Assembly: GCF_036689815.1 (NCBI RefSeq)
Contig: NZ_JBAHUR010000011.1
Coordinates: 62,001 to 126,000, forward strand
Direction: 5' to 3'
Origin: Magnetovibrio sp. PR-2
GTDB taxonomy: Bacteria; Pseudomonadota; Alphaproteobacteria; Rhodospirillales; Magnetovibrionaceae
DNA: 64,000 nt
The stretch's first letter is position 1. Each line of letters starts with the position of its first letter. Below, one piece after another: positions 15,954 to 26,178 of the stretch. The notes beneath the pieces were generated by a model that saw only the letters and a program-made list of their open reading frames with translations, did not search any database and was not told the DNA's origin. A program made the position numbers and the translations under genes.

Positions 15954-18900
15954 ATGGGTTTTACGCTGCTTTTATTTAGCAGTGTGAACCATGCTTTTGC
16001 TGCGGATTTAGGAAAGTTACAGATTCATATTGGTGAGAGCGGGTATTGCCTGAAAATGGGCAAAAAAGAAAACCGCCATAAATCCAAAGAAGTCGTCTTT
16101 GCGTCTTGCCAAGACCCTGACACGCATGTTTTTGCCTACAATAACGTTAAACAAATCACTGCCCAGGGGTTGTGTCTTGATGTTCAGGCCAACAATATTT
16201 TTTGGCTACACAATTGTGGGTTTCACAAAGGGAAAATTTTCGAACTCAAAGATGGGAAGTTCTATCTTCCAGGGTATGATTCGTGCTTGATGCCCAAGGG
16301 CACACCCGGCGCGCGGGATGCAAAAGTGATCATGGGGGATTGTGCCAAGGCCCCGGGGGTCGCGCTCGGTGACTTTAGTGATCGCGCGCCCATCAAGCTC
16401 GCCGCAGCCAAGCCACATCAAAAAGCACCTGGCGGGCAAACATTTCAACCGTTGCGGCCAAATCCTAAAGACAAACGCCTGGGCCGTCTGGAAGTTTCGG
16501 ATAGCGGACGATGTGTCGTTGTCGGGCGTGAAAAAAACGAAAACAATTCACATCTGCTCACGGTGATTGATTGCGAAGACGCCAACACCAAGGCGTTTTA
16601 TCACAATGAGAACGGTAACATTGAAGCGCATGATGCCTGTTTGGATATTCAACGCGCAGGCATCCTTTGGATGGCAGGATGTGACGGCCACGCCGGAAAA
16701 GTGTTCCGACATTTAGACGGGCAGCTCTATAACCCCAAAACACGCCAATGCGTTGGGCTAGATGGGGATGCAAAGAATGATGGTGTTCGCCTGAAGATAA
16801 CAGGGTGTGAAAGCGCTGTTGCATTTACGTTCAGTAAAGATAGCGCACCACTGGCAAAAGTGATGGGTGTTCGGTCGTCAGATTTACCAAGTCTTGGCGA
16901 TATGCCGTTTTACCTACACGAGCAGGGCCGCAATTATGTCACCGGCCAAGTTAAATTTTTGGGGCGTTTGACAGACGCAACGGTGTTTAAGCCAGCAGGT
17001 GCAACAAAGTCCGTATTGGCTTTGATGCCGCATGAAATCGATCTGAGCGAACTGTTCCCTGGCTTTGACAAAACAGTGTTGGCTGCCGGTGTCGTGCGCA
17101 ACTTTGTCTTTATGATTGCGCTTGAAGGAACGGACGCCAAAAATATTGATGTGAACACGCTGCCCGAACAACTGCGCGGTACGTTGAAAAGCTCATTTGG
17201 CGATTCGACGCATTTTAGTGTCCCGTCAGGCCTGTCGTATTTCGGCAACTACATCGGCGAAAACAATCGTTTGGCCGGTTTTGTTAAGCCGTTGGGCATC
17301 AGTTTGGGTAAACACCAAATGTGGGGCTCGTTATCCCCGATGTTTGTTGTTGCGGATCATACATCTTCGGCTGGACGCGAAAGGCTCTTAAAAGAAAAAG
17401 CAGATGCCTTGATCAAAGGTCAAGATTTCCGGCTGTCTTTGCCGTCTCCCAAACTTCCGGGGCTAGACCCGGTGTTGAAGCTTGGCCAAAATGCCATTGC
17501 GATAACGCAAGACCGCGCTCCGGTACTTTTCAGCAATGCTGAATTGAAACTACCTGGAAAGAGCATACCCCTCACAGGGCGTATCGAAAGCGTAGAGAAC
17601 GGTTGGGCCATCAGCGGGCAATCCAATATCAGCTGGGATAAGCCCATGGGCATTCCGTTCATCAACATGGAAAATATCGGCTTTAAAGCCACCTTGGGGA
17701 AAAACAAGACCGTCAAGTTTGCTTTGACCTCAACCACGGAACTGGGCGGTCAAAAGTTCAACACCGAAAATGATTTGGTGATTACGAAAAAAGGCATCAA
17801 AGATTTTAACGTCGGCTTTAAAGGCGAAGTCCCGATTACGCGCTTGCCAGGGATTGACAAGATTCCAGGCGTTAATGAATTAAAACTGTCAGACTTGCGG
17901 GTCGGCCTCCATGCCAGTACCGGCACCATCGAATGGCAACGCTTGGGCCTTAAAGGTCAAGCCGTACTGATGGAGCATAAGGGAGCATTTACAGTCTTGC
18001 TCAAAAGCGATGGCCTTTCAGTGGGCAAGCTTTTGCCGGCGGCACCGTTCCCGTTCAATTCCATCAATTTCCCAAAAACAGCCTTGTTCTTAAGCTCCAA
18101 GACATTGGAAAAAGTTATGATATCGGAGCTGCCAAAACCGGCACAAGCTTTGTTGACCGACTTGGTTGCAAGCCCCAAGGAAAAGGCTCCCATCTATAAC
18201 GGTGTAGGCATGATCGCCACATTAACACCAGACAATATCCCTCAACCTCTGCGCGGATTGTTGGTGGATGACATTGGTGTGTTCGAACAGGTGGATGGGC
18301 CGTTACGGCTGGTGGGCGCGGTTGAAAATTTGTTTGGTAGCTTGCCGGACTTGGTGCTCAAAGCCAACATGCCGGGCTTTAGTTTGCCCAAGAACCAACC
18401 TCTGGCCAAAGTCGTCAATTTTGACAAAGTCGGCGCAGACTTCTTCTTGCGCGCAAAACTGTCGGCAGGTGGTGTGTTCCAAGCCGGTGTCGGTGGTGAA
18501 ATGACGGTGTCCGTGCCGGAAGTCGGCAACCCGCAAAACATCAACGAACTGCGCATGCGCGGTGAAGTCATGGGCAATGTCGATATTGTTTCTGTCGCAG
18601 GTTCGGTCAAAGTCGCAGCTTTCATGGATGGGCGTTGGGACAAGCCGTTTGGCATCAACGAAAACATTTCCATTGAAGATCCCGCCATCGTTATGGGTGT
18701 GGATACCGAAGGTTCTATCGAGTTCGGTGTTGGCGGTAACTCTTATTTCCGAACTCAGGGCGGGCGCGACAGTATTGAATTGAAGGGCGACTTCTTGGTG
18801 AACATCAACTTCACCAGCTCCATACCGCTACCGAAGAAATTGGGTATCGCGTTTCAAGCCAATCAGGTCAGCATCTTCAACTATCTTGATATGGCGGATT

Positions 18901-21482
18901 CCATGTTTAAGGGCGTGTTGACGGGCCCGATGGCGCATGGGCTGGTCGAAATCTTGCCGCCCCCCCAACGCGACATTGCCTTGTTCATGCGCAAAGAAAT
19001 TGCGCAAAATGACACGTCGTTACGTAGCCTGCTGCAGATCGACAAACTGCCATTCCCATACATGGTATACCGGGATGTGGAACTGTTCTTTGCCACGCCC
19101 GGGGCGGTCATTCCAGGACGTGGTGAAACCTTGGATACCGTCGGAGCCGTCGTTGCCGGTGAGGCCGAACTGCATATGCAAGGCCATGTCCACAAGCTTG
19201 GTGAAACGGAAAACCGCATCACACTTAAAGACGGATTGAATTTGCGCACCGAAATCGCAGATCATGAGTTTGGTCCCGTGGCTCTGACGGATTCGAAATT
19301 TCATGCCGTGGCCAGCTTGACGGAAGAACCGAAACTTGAGTTCAAATCCAAAGCACGTTTATTTGGTTCGACCAGCGACGTGGACATCAAAATCAAACCG
19401 ACGCTCACCACCATTCGTTCCGAACAAAACTTTGGGGACTTGTTGCAGTTTGACTTTAACGCTTTTGCCGGAACCGAAAGCCTGACGGACTTAAACGATC
19501 TGGCGAACGCAGATTTCCGCATCAGCAGCGAATTGAGTTCCGATCCGGGTGAATGGATCCGCACGACGGGTGTCAGTGAAGTACAGAAAATTTTCGACAG
19601 CCTCAACCACTTAAATCGTAAAGCGGAAGAAGATCTCACACATGCACTAAACGAGGTCAACAAGCTTAACGACACCATCGAGGCCATGCGCAATCAGGTG
19701 CGCACCGAACGGCGTGATTCCACAAAGAAGTTGAGCGATGCACAGGCGGAGGTCCGGACACTGCAAAACCGGATCAACAGCCTGCATTCGTGGATCGGAC
19801 AGGAAAAGTCATATATCGAGAACAACTGTCAAAAGTGGATCGGTCCCATTTTCGATGTGATTGGCAGTGGCATATGTGCTGCGGGCCCGCTGGCGAAAAT
19901 CACCGGTTATGGAACGGAACTTGCCGCTCTCGAAGTTGCCAAAGAAACGGCTGACAAGGTTCTCGAGGCCATCAAGCAAGGGCACGATTTCTTACCGATT
20001 GATATGGACCCGCGTGTCACGGGACCTATGGCTGCACGCGATGTGGCGCTTGTCGCGTTGGATACAGCGAAACTGGCTGCCAAAGGTGCGACAGCTTTTA
20101 ATTCTCTTGTGAAAGATGAGATCGCCAAATTGCAAACGCCGGACATCTTTGCGCTGGAAACCAGCAAGGTCCGTGGGTCGTTGCGCGAAGCCATCGGTGG
20201 TGAGCCTGTGATCGTTGAGCTGGCCTATCGTAGCTTAGGCACGTCCTACAAAGAACGTATGGCTCTTTCGATGACGGACCCGGATTTCAATCTGCGTCAA
20301 ATGACGACCTTTGCATTTGGTCTGGCGATTAAACCGTTTTTGGATTCCGCGCGGCAAGTTGGGGTTATTCCACACTTCATTTTGGACGGTGTTGAGCAGG
20401 AGTACATGAAACAACGTGCCCAACTGGATGCTGCATTCCAGAACGCGGCAAACACAAATGGTGTGGACTTGGACAGTGATGTTGTTTCTGCCTCGATCTC
20501 CAACCAAATCCTCAATCAACGTGAAGCACGCCAAGCCGCAGAAGTGGCTGAGCGCGAGCGTTTGATGAATACGCAAATTGTCAGCTTGGGTAATCGCACG
20601 CAGCGCGGCCTTGAGGCGCTGGAGAAATTTGGGGACGGGGCAACGTTGCTGAGCATCCGTACACATGCGGAAGATTGGGATCGTCCCTATGACTTGTGTT
20701 TCGAATCCACCACCGAAACCAACCATCGAGGTGCAAACAAGGTGATCTTCAACGTATGCGAAGACAAGCCAAGCCAAATTTTTGTCATGTCCGAGGACGG
20801 TTTGGTTCACGACATCGCCGGGCGGTGTTTAGACTTCCAAGAAGAAGGTAAAGTCTGGCTGTATGATTGCACGGGCCACCCGGACATGCATTGGACCATC
20901 AACGACAATCAGCTCTACAATCCCAACAAGGGGCAATGTCTACGTGCGGCGGGCGCGCCCATCAAACCCGGAATGTGGGCCGAGGTTGATCGCTGTCAGT
21001 ATCGCTCCGCCAAGGTCGTCGATGTGCGCGAGCGCATAAAATTCATCAACTGGCGGCTCAGTGAGTATGGTTCACAGGCACGCATGTTGGAGATCAAAAC
21101 ACAGACGTCCAGCTCAATCCCCCTGGAACTGTGTATCACCCGTGCACAAGCCCGCGCAGAAGACCCAAACTATGAGCGCGTGGACTTTCGTCGTTGCGAC
21201 TATTCGTTCCAACAGACTTTCATTCTCACAGCGGATGGCGAAATTCGTGATCATTCCCGCAACTGTATGGGGTTTTATGACCAAGACCTTCGGTTGGGTC
21301 TGACGAGTTGCTCTGGCCATCCCAACCAGAAGTGGCAGTTGCGCGATGGGCAACTATACAACCCTCACCGTCAAGAATGTGTCCGTGCGTATGGCCATCC
21401 GATTAAAGAAATGGGTGATGCAGAAGCCGATCCGTGCTCGCGCTTTTCAGCGCTCGCGAACGATATCATGATTAGGTACTAA
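15954..21482 (+). CDS. Giant secreted ricin-B-lectin protein 2
   Basis: The 1842-residue protein resembles giant 1 along its length. From the ATG at 15954 the signal peptide is short and lacks a positive n-region (MGFTLLLFSSVNHAFA). The better-looking start is 15897, but a TAG interrupts it. Ricin-B-like domains lie at about 22-135 and 178-290 (CLDVQANNIFWLHNC, CLDIQRAGILWMAGC). The beta-rich unassigned middle spans about 295-1205, with a coiled coil at about 1215-1292 and a helical region after it. Two ricin-B domains end the chain at about 1562-1685 and 1709-1842. Shared middle segments with giant 1 include IEDPA, DTEGS and EFGVGGN. Secretin and tectonin genes follow on the same strand. Likely exported and glycan-binding. 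Confidence 0.83.
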   Translation: MGFTLLLFSSVNHAFAADLGKLQIHIGESGYCLKMGKKENRHKSKEVVFASCQDPDTHVFAYNNVKQITAQGLCLDVQANNIFWLHNCGFHKGKIFELKDGKFYLPGYDSCLMPKGTPGARDAKVIMGDCAKAPGVALGDFSDRAPIKLAAAKPHQKAPGGQTFQPLRPNPKDKRLGRLEVSDSGRCVVVGREKNENNSHLLTVIDCEDANTKAFYHNENGNIEAHDACLDIQRAGILWMAGCDGHAGKVFRHLDGQLYNPKTRQCVGLDGDAKNDGVRLKITGCESAVAFTFSKDSAPLAKVMGVRSSDLPSLGDMPFYLHEQGRNYVTGQVKFLGRLTDATVFKPAGATKSVLALMPHEIDLSELFPGFDKTVLAAGVVRNFVFMIALEGTDAKNIDVNTLPEQLRGTLKSSFGDSTHFSVPSGLSYFGNYIGENNRLAGFVKPLGISLGKHQMWGSLSPMFVVADHTSSAGRERLLKEKADALIKGQDFRLSLPSPKLPGLDPVLKLGQNAIAITQDRAPVLFSNAELKLPGKSIPLTGRIESVENGWAISGQSNISWDKPMGIPFINMENIGFKATLGKNKTVKFALTSTTELGGQKFNTENDLVITKKGIKDFNVGFKGEVPITRLPGIDKIPGVNELKLSDLRVGLHASTGTIEWQRLGLKGQAVLMEHKGAFTVLLKSDGLSVGKLLPAAPFPFNSINFPKTALFLSSKTLEKVMISELPKPAQALLTDLVASPKEKAPIYNGVGMIATLTPDNIPQPLRGLLVDDIGVFEQVDGPLRLVGAVENLFGSLPDLVLKANMPGFSLPKNQPLAKVVNFDKVGADFFLRAKLSAGGVFQAGVGGEMTVSVPEVGNPQNINELRMRGEVMGNVDIVSVAGSVKVAAFMDGRWDKPFGINENISIEDPAIVMGVDTEGSIEFGVGGNSYFRTQGGRDSIELKGDFLVNINFTSSIPLPKKLGIAFQANQVSIFNYLDMADSMFKGVLTGPMAHGLVEILPPPQRDIALFMRKEIAQNDTSLRSLLQIDKLPFPYMVYRDVELFFATPGAVIPGRGETLDTVGAVVAGEAELHMQGHVHKLGETENRITLKDGLNLRTEIADHEFGPVALTDSKFHAVASLTEEPKLEFKSKARLFGSTSDVDIKIKPTLTTIRSEQNFGDLLQFDFNAFAGTESLTDLNDLANADFRISSELSSDPGEWIRTTGVSEVQKIFDSLNHLNRKAEEDLTHALNEVNKLNDTIEAMRNQVRTERRDSTKKLSDAQAEVRTLQNRINSLHSWIGQEKSYIENNCQKWIGPIFDVIGSGICAAGPLAKITGYGTELAALEVAKETADKVLEAIKQGHDFLPIDMDPRVTGPMAARDVALVALDTAKLAAKGATAFNSLVKDEIAKLQTPDIFALETSKVRGSLREAIGGEPVIVELAYRSLGTSYKERMALSMTDPDFNLRQMTTFAFGLAIKPFLDSARQVGVIPHFILDGVEQEYMKQRAQLDAAFQNAANTNGVDLDSDVVSASISNQILNQREARQAAEVAERERLMNTQIVSLGNRTQRGLEALEKFGDGATLLSIRTHAEDWDRPYDLCFESTTETNHRGANKVIFNVCEDKPSQIFVMSEDGLVHDIAGRCLDFQEEGKVWLYDCTGHPDMHWTINDNQLYNPNKGQCLRAAGAPIKPGMWAEVDRCQYRSAKVVDVRERIKFINWRLSEYGSQARMLEIKTQTSSSIPLELCITRAQARAEDPNYERVDFRRCDYSFQQTFILTADGEIRDHSRNCMGFYDQDLRLGLTSCSGHPNQKWQLRDGQLYNPHRQECVRAYGHPIKEMGDAEADPCSRFSALANDIMIRY

Positions 21483-21664
21483 GTGGTTGATAATTAGTGA
21501 TATAATTTTTCGACGGGTAGATAAATTGTTGAAAAAAATGAACGAAACGTCGGTTGCGAATAATGTGATAATTGGCTACAAAGAGGGAGAGTTAACAGGT
21601 GTTTAATCGCTGACGAGCGTTGACCGAGTGCTGTCGACATCTGTTGAGGGAAAATGGGCATAAA

Positions 21665-23614
21665 ATGACGAAAAATTCAAACATGTTAGGCTGCGCTCTG
21701 CCGGTTAAAATCGCGGGCGCTTTTTTGATGGCGACGATGTTGTCGTCGTGCCAGACCACCGATTTGTTTGCGGCAATGGAGGCTCCGGGCAAGACGTCGG
21801 AAGTGTCGCAAGCCAGTTTCGCGTCCATGGTCGACATGCGCACCGTCAACACCGAGCCGCGCAAACACGCCCTCAAGGGACTTGAGGCGTTGGAAGACGG
21901 CGATCTGGAAGACGCCCAGTACAACTTCAATCTGGCCGTAAAAATGGACATTCGGAACTCGCACCTGCAGTTCTTGAATGCGCTGACGTATCACTTACAA
22001 GCGTTGAATGGCCGTGCGGAAATGTTCGAATTGGCCCAGACCGGCTATAAGTTGGCCGAACAGTTCGGGCCGACCAATTGGATGGTGCCGTTTTATGAAG
22101 GTCTGTTGTTTAAGGACATGAAGAACTTCGGCCAAGCACAAGACTCATTTGCCCGTGCATTGTTGTTGAACCGTACCAACCCAGACACCCTCTACCATTT
22201 GGCGGAAGCATCGTATTACGCACGCGATATCGAAACCGCGTCAAGTGCGTTGCGCCAACTGTCCCAGCTGGACCTCAGCGAAGAAGAGTTGGGCCGCATG
22301 GCCGAGGTCTATGCCATCGTGAGTGCTGGTGAAAACAAACCGGCACAGGCCACGGTTTATCTGGACACGTACCTCGACAAGGGTGGGGATGAGCGTCGCG
22401 CGAAGTTTATCAAACGCCGTATGCAAGAATGGACCGACTTTCACCAGCGCGCACAAAACCGCAAGAACCTAAAGCTGGCGCAGTTCTCCTTCGATGAACC
22501 GGCTGAACCGCCCGCCCCATCACCGTCCCCGGCTTCGCCTGTCGAAAGCTCACCGTTTGGCGGATTTGGTGGGGACAGCTTTACAAGCCCTGCTGCTCAA
22601 GAGGTGGAAAGCGAAGAGAACGAACTGCAAAACGCTATGGTTGCCGTTGATGTCGTGATCATTCGCACGGAAGACGACAACAGCACATCCAAAGGTGTGA
22701 ACTTGCTGTCCGGCTTGAAAGTTCAATTTGGCGACCCACTGTCGGGTACAGCGGCCATCGGTTATGATTACTTCAAGAAAAGCGATTACATCGACACCAC
22801 CAACACCGATTACACTCGTGCGATCACGCGCTCCATCAGCATTCCGTCGGTGACGTACTCCTTGAACATCGCCAACGCCCAAGATGGTCGCAACGAAATC
22901 TTGGCACGTCCGACCTTGGTGGCCATGTCCGGCGAAACGTCTGAGTTCTTTTCCGGCATGCAAGTGGCTGCGGCTGCCGTTTCATCGGGTGAAGGCGATA
23001 GCGTTTCCGTTGACAAAGAAATCGGTGTGAAGCTCGGGATCACGCCGGAAATTTTGGATGACGGTTATGTCCGTTTGGACGTCGAAGCCGAGCGCACCTT
23101 TTTGACCCAGCCCAGCAGCTCTGTCAGCTTTACCTACCGCTTGGACACCACAAAAACAAACGTGAACGCTGCTGTATCTATGAAGTTCGGTCAAACCCTC
23201 ATCTTGGGTGGTTTGAGCGAGCGTGAACGTGAAAATGACCGTGACGGTGTTCCGTTCTTACAAGACATTCCCATTGTTCAGTATCTGTTTTCAAAACAGA
23301 CCACACGCGATTTCAACAAATCTGTTCTGATCTTGATCACGCCGCGCCGCAGTTTGCCGGTTGATCAGTCACCGGAAGAGTTTGAAAAAACCATTTCAAA
23401 GTTTACAGAAAATGAGCGCACCATCGAACGGCTTTCTTATGAATTTCGCGATTGGTTCCAGCCCCGCCCGAATGTGGACAGTATTTTCAAGCACATGCAA
23501 GGCAACGACCTGTATCGTGAGTTCCGCGAAGGCGATTTCCCCATGGAAAGTTGGCGTGGAAAGAAAGGTCACATTCAGCGTCTGTTCAGCGTACTGGAGT
23601 ATCTTTACTACTGA
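21665..23614 (+). CDS. TPR-secretin outer-membrane lipoprotein
   Basis: The 649-residue protein begins with a lipoprotein signal peptide; lipobox LSSC gives C29 as the lipidated residue. Residues about 66-242 form TPR-like helical repeats (ALEDGDLEDAQYNFNLAV, FGQAQDSFARALLLN). A Pro/Ser linker lies near 276-312. Residues about 322-562 carry a secretin domain with the classic end motif VPFLQDIPIVQYLF and then SVLILITPR. The C-terminal 87 residues are extra and end in tyrosines. Secretins form outer-membrane channels in type II, III, IV-pilus and Tad systems. No ATPase, inner-membrane platform or pilin gene is nearby. The start at 21665 is fixed by the lipobox. It lies between giant 2 and the tectonin gene, and may export the giants. 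Confidence 0.87.
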   Translation: MTKNSNMLGCALPVKIAGAFLMATMLSSCQTTDLFAAMEAPGKTSEVSQASFASMVDMRTVNTEPRKHALKGLEALEDGDLEDAQYNFNLAVKMDIRNSHLQFLNALTYHLQALNGRAEMFELAQTGYKLAEQFGPTNWMVPFYEGLLFKDMKNFGQAQDSFARALLLNRTNPDTLYHLAEASYYARDIETASSALRQLSQLDLSEEELGRMAEVYAIVSAGENKPAQATVYLDTYLDKGGDERRAKFIKRRMQEWTDFHQRAQNRKNLKLAQFSFDEPAEPPAPSPSPASPVESSPFGGFGGDSFTSPAAQEVESEENELQNAMVAVDVVIIRTEDDNSTSKGVNLLSGLKVQFGDPLSGTAAIGYDYFKKSDYIDTTNTDYTRAITRSISIPSVTYSLNIANAQDGRNEILARPTLVAMSGETSEFFSGMQVAAAAVSSGEGDSVSVDKEIGVKLGITPEILDDGYVRLDVEAERTFLTQPSSSVSFTYRLDTTKTNVNAAVSMKFGQTLILGGLSERERENDRDGVPFLQDIPIVQYLFSKQTTRDFNKSVLILITPRRSLPVDQSPEEFEKTISKFTENERTIERLSYEFRDWFQPRPNVDSIFKHMQGNDLYREFREGDFPMESWRGKKGHIQRLFSVLEYLYY

Positions 23615-23657
23615 TCACAAACTCTGAACCGTCGTGGTGTTTCTGGGGAGAACAAAA

Positions 23658-26174
23658 TTGACCTTCAAACGGGCTTTTCTTTCGGTAGGATTGATACTGG
23701 CCACCTGTCTTTTTTCGGCACCCTTTGTTCAAGCAGCCGAAACCAATTGGGCGAAGATCAAAGGTGAGGCCATTGATTTGGCCGTTGGGCTCGACGGGAC
23801 TGTTTTTTCCATTGATGAAAAGCGAGGCGTGAAGCGCTTAACGACCAAAGGTCGTCAGCGTTGGATGTCCGTTCGCGGCGGGACTTTTGTCCGGGTCGTG
23901 GGCAACGAAGACGGCCGTGCAATCGGCATTCAATCCAGTGATCGAGGCGTTTACCTCAACAGAGGCAGCCAGTGGAAGCAGCTCGGCAACCTGAAGGCCG
24001 TTGATTTAGCGCAGGATCAAAACGGGTCGTTAATTGCTGCAGGCGTGGATGGTCAGTTGTGGGCATGGGATGTGTCCAGCTCACAATGGTTTTCCATTAT
24101 GCCCTCTCCCAAAGGGCAACGTGTGATGCGTCTTGATATCCAATCACCTGCAACGTACTGGGTGGTTGCGGATAATAAAACGCTTTATCGGCTGGAAAAC
24201 AGATCCTACACCGTGGCAAAAAACAATGTCATAGATGTGGTTGTCTCTTCTGATCGTCAAAGTGTTTTATCGTTGATGGGTGATGGACTGATTGAACGTC
24301 TTGATATTTCTTCTGGGACTTGGACGCGGGTTGAACATGCCACCGAAGTGCGCGCGATTGCCGCTGGGACGGGCGGCAATATCTGGCATTCAGACAGCAA
24401 TCGTCTGATCTTTCACGCCGACATTTTTGCGACACCGAAGGCCGTGGAGTCGGATGACATCCCTGTTGTGGATGTGAAAAAGGTTGCCAAGGCAGAGAAG
24501 AAAGCGACCAAGGCCAAAAAGGTTGATGAGGAAACGAAGACGCCAAAGAAAAAGGCGGACAAGCCCCAAAAAGCCGAAATTGAAAAACCTCAAGCGTTGC
24601 TGAAACCAAAGTACACACTGGTCTCGGGAACGGCAGCAGGTTTGTCTGTTGGCGCTGATGGGCGGGTGTTTGCCTATGAAACCGGCGGTAATATCTTCTA
24701 TTGGAGCAACAGCACGAAACAGTTTGAATCTTTTCCCGGCACGGCTAAAGGCCTCATTGTCGATGAAAAAAATAAATTGTGGGCCGTCACCAACAACGGC
24801 GTGGTCAGTCGCTTTGACGGCAAACAGTGGAAAGCGACAAAAGTCACCAACGCCATTGATGTGGCCCTGGCTCCGGATGGCACCGTGTTTGCCACGGATC
24901 AAGATGAAGCGGTCTTTGCCTTCGACAAACGCTCAAATCGTTTTCGCGAACGGAAAGGCCTTTCAGCATTTCGCATGACCTTCGATCATCAAGGCGGAGC
25001 ATGGCTTGTGCGCAAGGATCGCACCATTTACCACTGCAAAGGAACGGCTTGCCGTCGCATCCGGGGTGAAGCCGAAGACATCTTTGTGACCAAATCTGGC
25101 TTGGTGCTCAAAACCAACGATAAGAACGAACTTCATCAGTTTGATCCCAATCGTAAAAGCTGGACATTGGTGCGCAAAAAAGTTCGTGATCTGGCGATTG
25201 GCCCGGGTGACATGCCGTGGATGATCGACATGGACAAAAAAGTCTACGCCAGTGCGTTCTTCAAGCGCGACGAAAGCAAAGATCAATCAATTGCATTGAA
25301 AGCAGAAGCGATTGAAGCTGCGACGGCGCGCAGTTCCGCAGCAACGTCTACGACGACGGCGGCATCGACATTTACCTTCAAAAAGAATCTAGCTTGGGAA
25401 GAAATCAACATTTCCGGTTCACACGAACCTTTCATCATTTTTGTGGGCACCAACAATTCAGCCTTTGTCCTGACCCGTGATTCCTCTAACAACTATCTGA
25501 CGATTTTGGAATACGATACCGGCTCCAACAAGTTCAAAGAAATGTCGACATCGGACCTACCCCGCAAGGACACGAAGCGCATTCGCCGCATGGCCTTGGA
25601 CCCAGACGGTCGGCCGTGGCTGTCTTATTTGGACGGTGAGTTGTGGCGCCCAGAAGGGGCGAATGACTGGAAACAAATTCCAGCAAGCAAAGTCGAAACA
25701 GGTGAAAACATTCGTATGATCGGCATTAATGCTGACAATGTTGTCGTCGGTGTAGACCCGAACGGCGTCGTGCATGAATACAACGCTGATAAAGACAAGT
25801 TCGCCAAGTACGACAACGCGGACGACATCAAAGGCGGTGATTTGGCGGTCAGGCCAGATGGCTATCCATGGACCTATGACATCAATGACAGCTACAACCT
25901 CTATGCCTATACCGGTTCGAAATTTGAAAAGAAACCTTCGGCTGGGCAAACCATCGATTCCATTGGGTTCTCCAGCGATGGTTCCATGTACGTGGTTGAA
26001 TTTGGCTACACCCGTTTGTTGAAATGGAACGACAGCAACGAAAGCTTTGACGAAGTTTCGCTGCCGTCCGGACAGGACCCGTTTTGGGTTTCCGTCGCCC
26101 CGGATGGGCGTCCATGGATCGTCACGCGCGATTCCGCAACGAATTCTGTCTACACCGTTTACCGGGCAAAATAA
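23658..26174 (+). CDS. Secreted tectonin-like beta-propeller protein
   Basis: About 838 residues from a TTG at 23658, which has a GGGGAG site at ideal spacing and gives a Sec signal peptide (TFKRAFLSVGLILATCLFS, cleavage after VQA). A GTG at 23634 is the alternative. The mature chain has repeated blades of the type DLAVGLDGTVFSID, DVALAPDGTVFATD and WVSVAPDGRPWIV, as in tectonin/TECPR propellers. There are about three propeller blocks: about 27-270, 325-545 and 590-838. A Lys-rich linker separates the first two, and an Ala/Thr-rich linker (TARSSAATSTTTAAST) lies before the third. Tectonins bind carbohydrates, including LPS. It begins 43 bases after the secretin stop, so it is probably in that operon, and it ends 4 bases from the convergent AraC gene. 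Confidence 0.85.
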   Translation: MTFKRAFLSVGLILATCLFSAPFVQAAETNWAKIKGEAIDLAVGLDGTVFSIDEKRGVKRLTTKGRQRWMSVRGGTFVRVVGNEDGRAIGIQSSDRGVYLNRGSQWKQLGNLKAVDLAQDQNGSLIAAGVDGQLWAWDVSSSQWFSIMPSPKGQRVMRLDIQSPATYWVVADNKTLYRLENRSYTVAKNNVIDVVVSSDRQSVLSLMGDGLIERLDISSGTWTRVEHATEVRAIAAGTGGNIWHSDSNRLIFHADIFATPKAVESDDIPVVDVKKVAKAEKKATKAKKVDEETKTPKKKADKPQKAEIEKPQALLKPKYTLVSGTAAGLSVGADGRVFAYETGGNIFYWSNSTKQFESFPGTAKGLIVDEKNKLWAVTNNGVVSRFDGKQWKATKVTNAIDVALAPDGTVFATDQDEAVFAFDKRSNRFRERKGLSAFRMTFDHQGGAWLVRKDRTIYHCKGTACRRIRGEAEDIFVTKSGLVLKTNDKNELHQFDPNRKSWTLVRKKVRDLAIGPGDMPWMIDMDKKVYASAFFKRDESKDQSIALKAEAIEAATARSSAATSTTTAASTFTFKKNLAWEEINISGSHEPFIIFVGTNNSAFVLTRDSSNNYLTILEYDTGSNKFKEMSTSDLPRKDTKRIRRMALDPDGRPWLSYLDGELWRPEGANDWKQIPASKVETGENIRMIGINADNVVVGVDPNGVVHEYNADKDKFAKYDNADDIKGGDLAVRPDGYPWTYDINDSYNLYAYTGSKFEKKPSAGQTIDSIGFSSDGSMYVVEFGYTRLLKWNDSNESFDEVSLPSGQDPFWVSVAPDGRPWIVTRDSATNSVYTVYRAK

Positions 26175-26178
26175 GCTT

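Noticed and set aside
21538-21606. 22-codon frame between giant 2 and the secretin
   Set aside because: There is no ribosome site and nothing that looks like a protein; left as intergenic.
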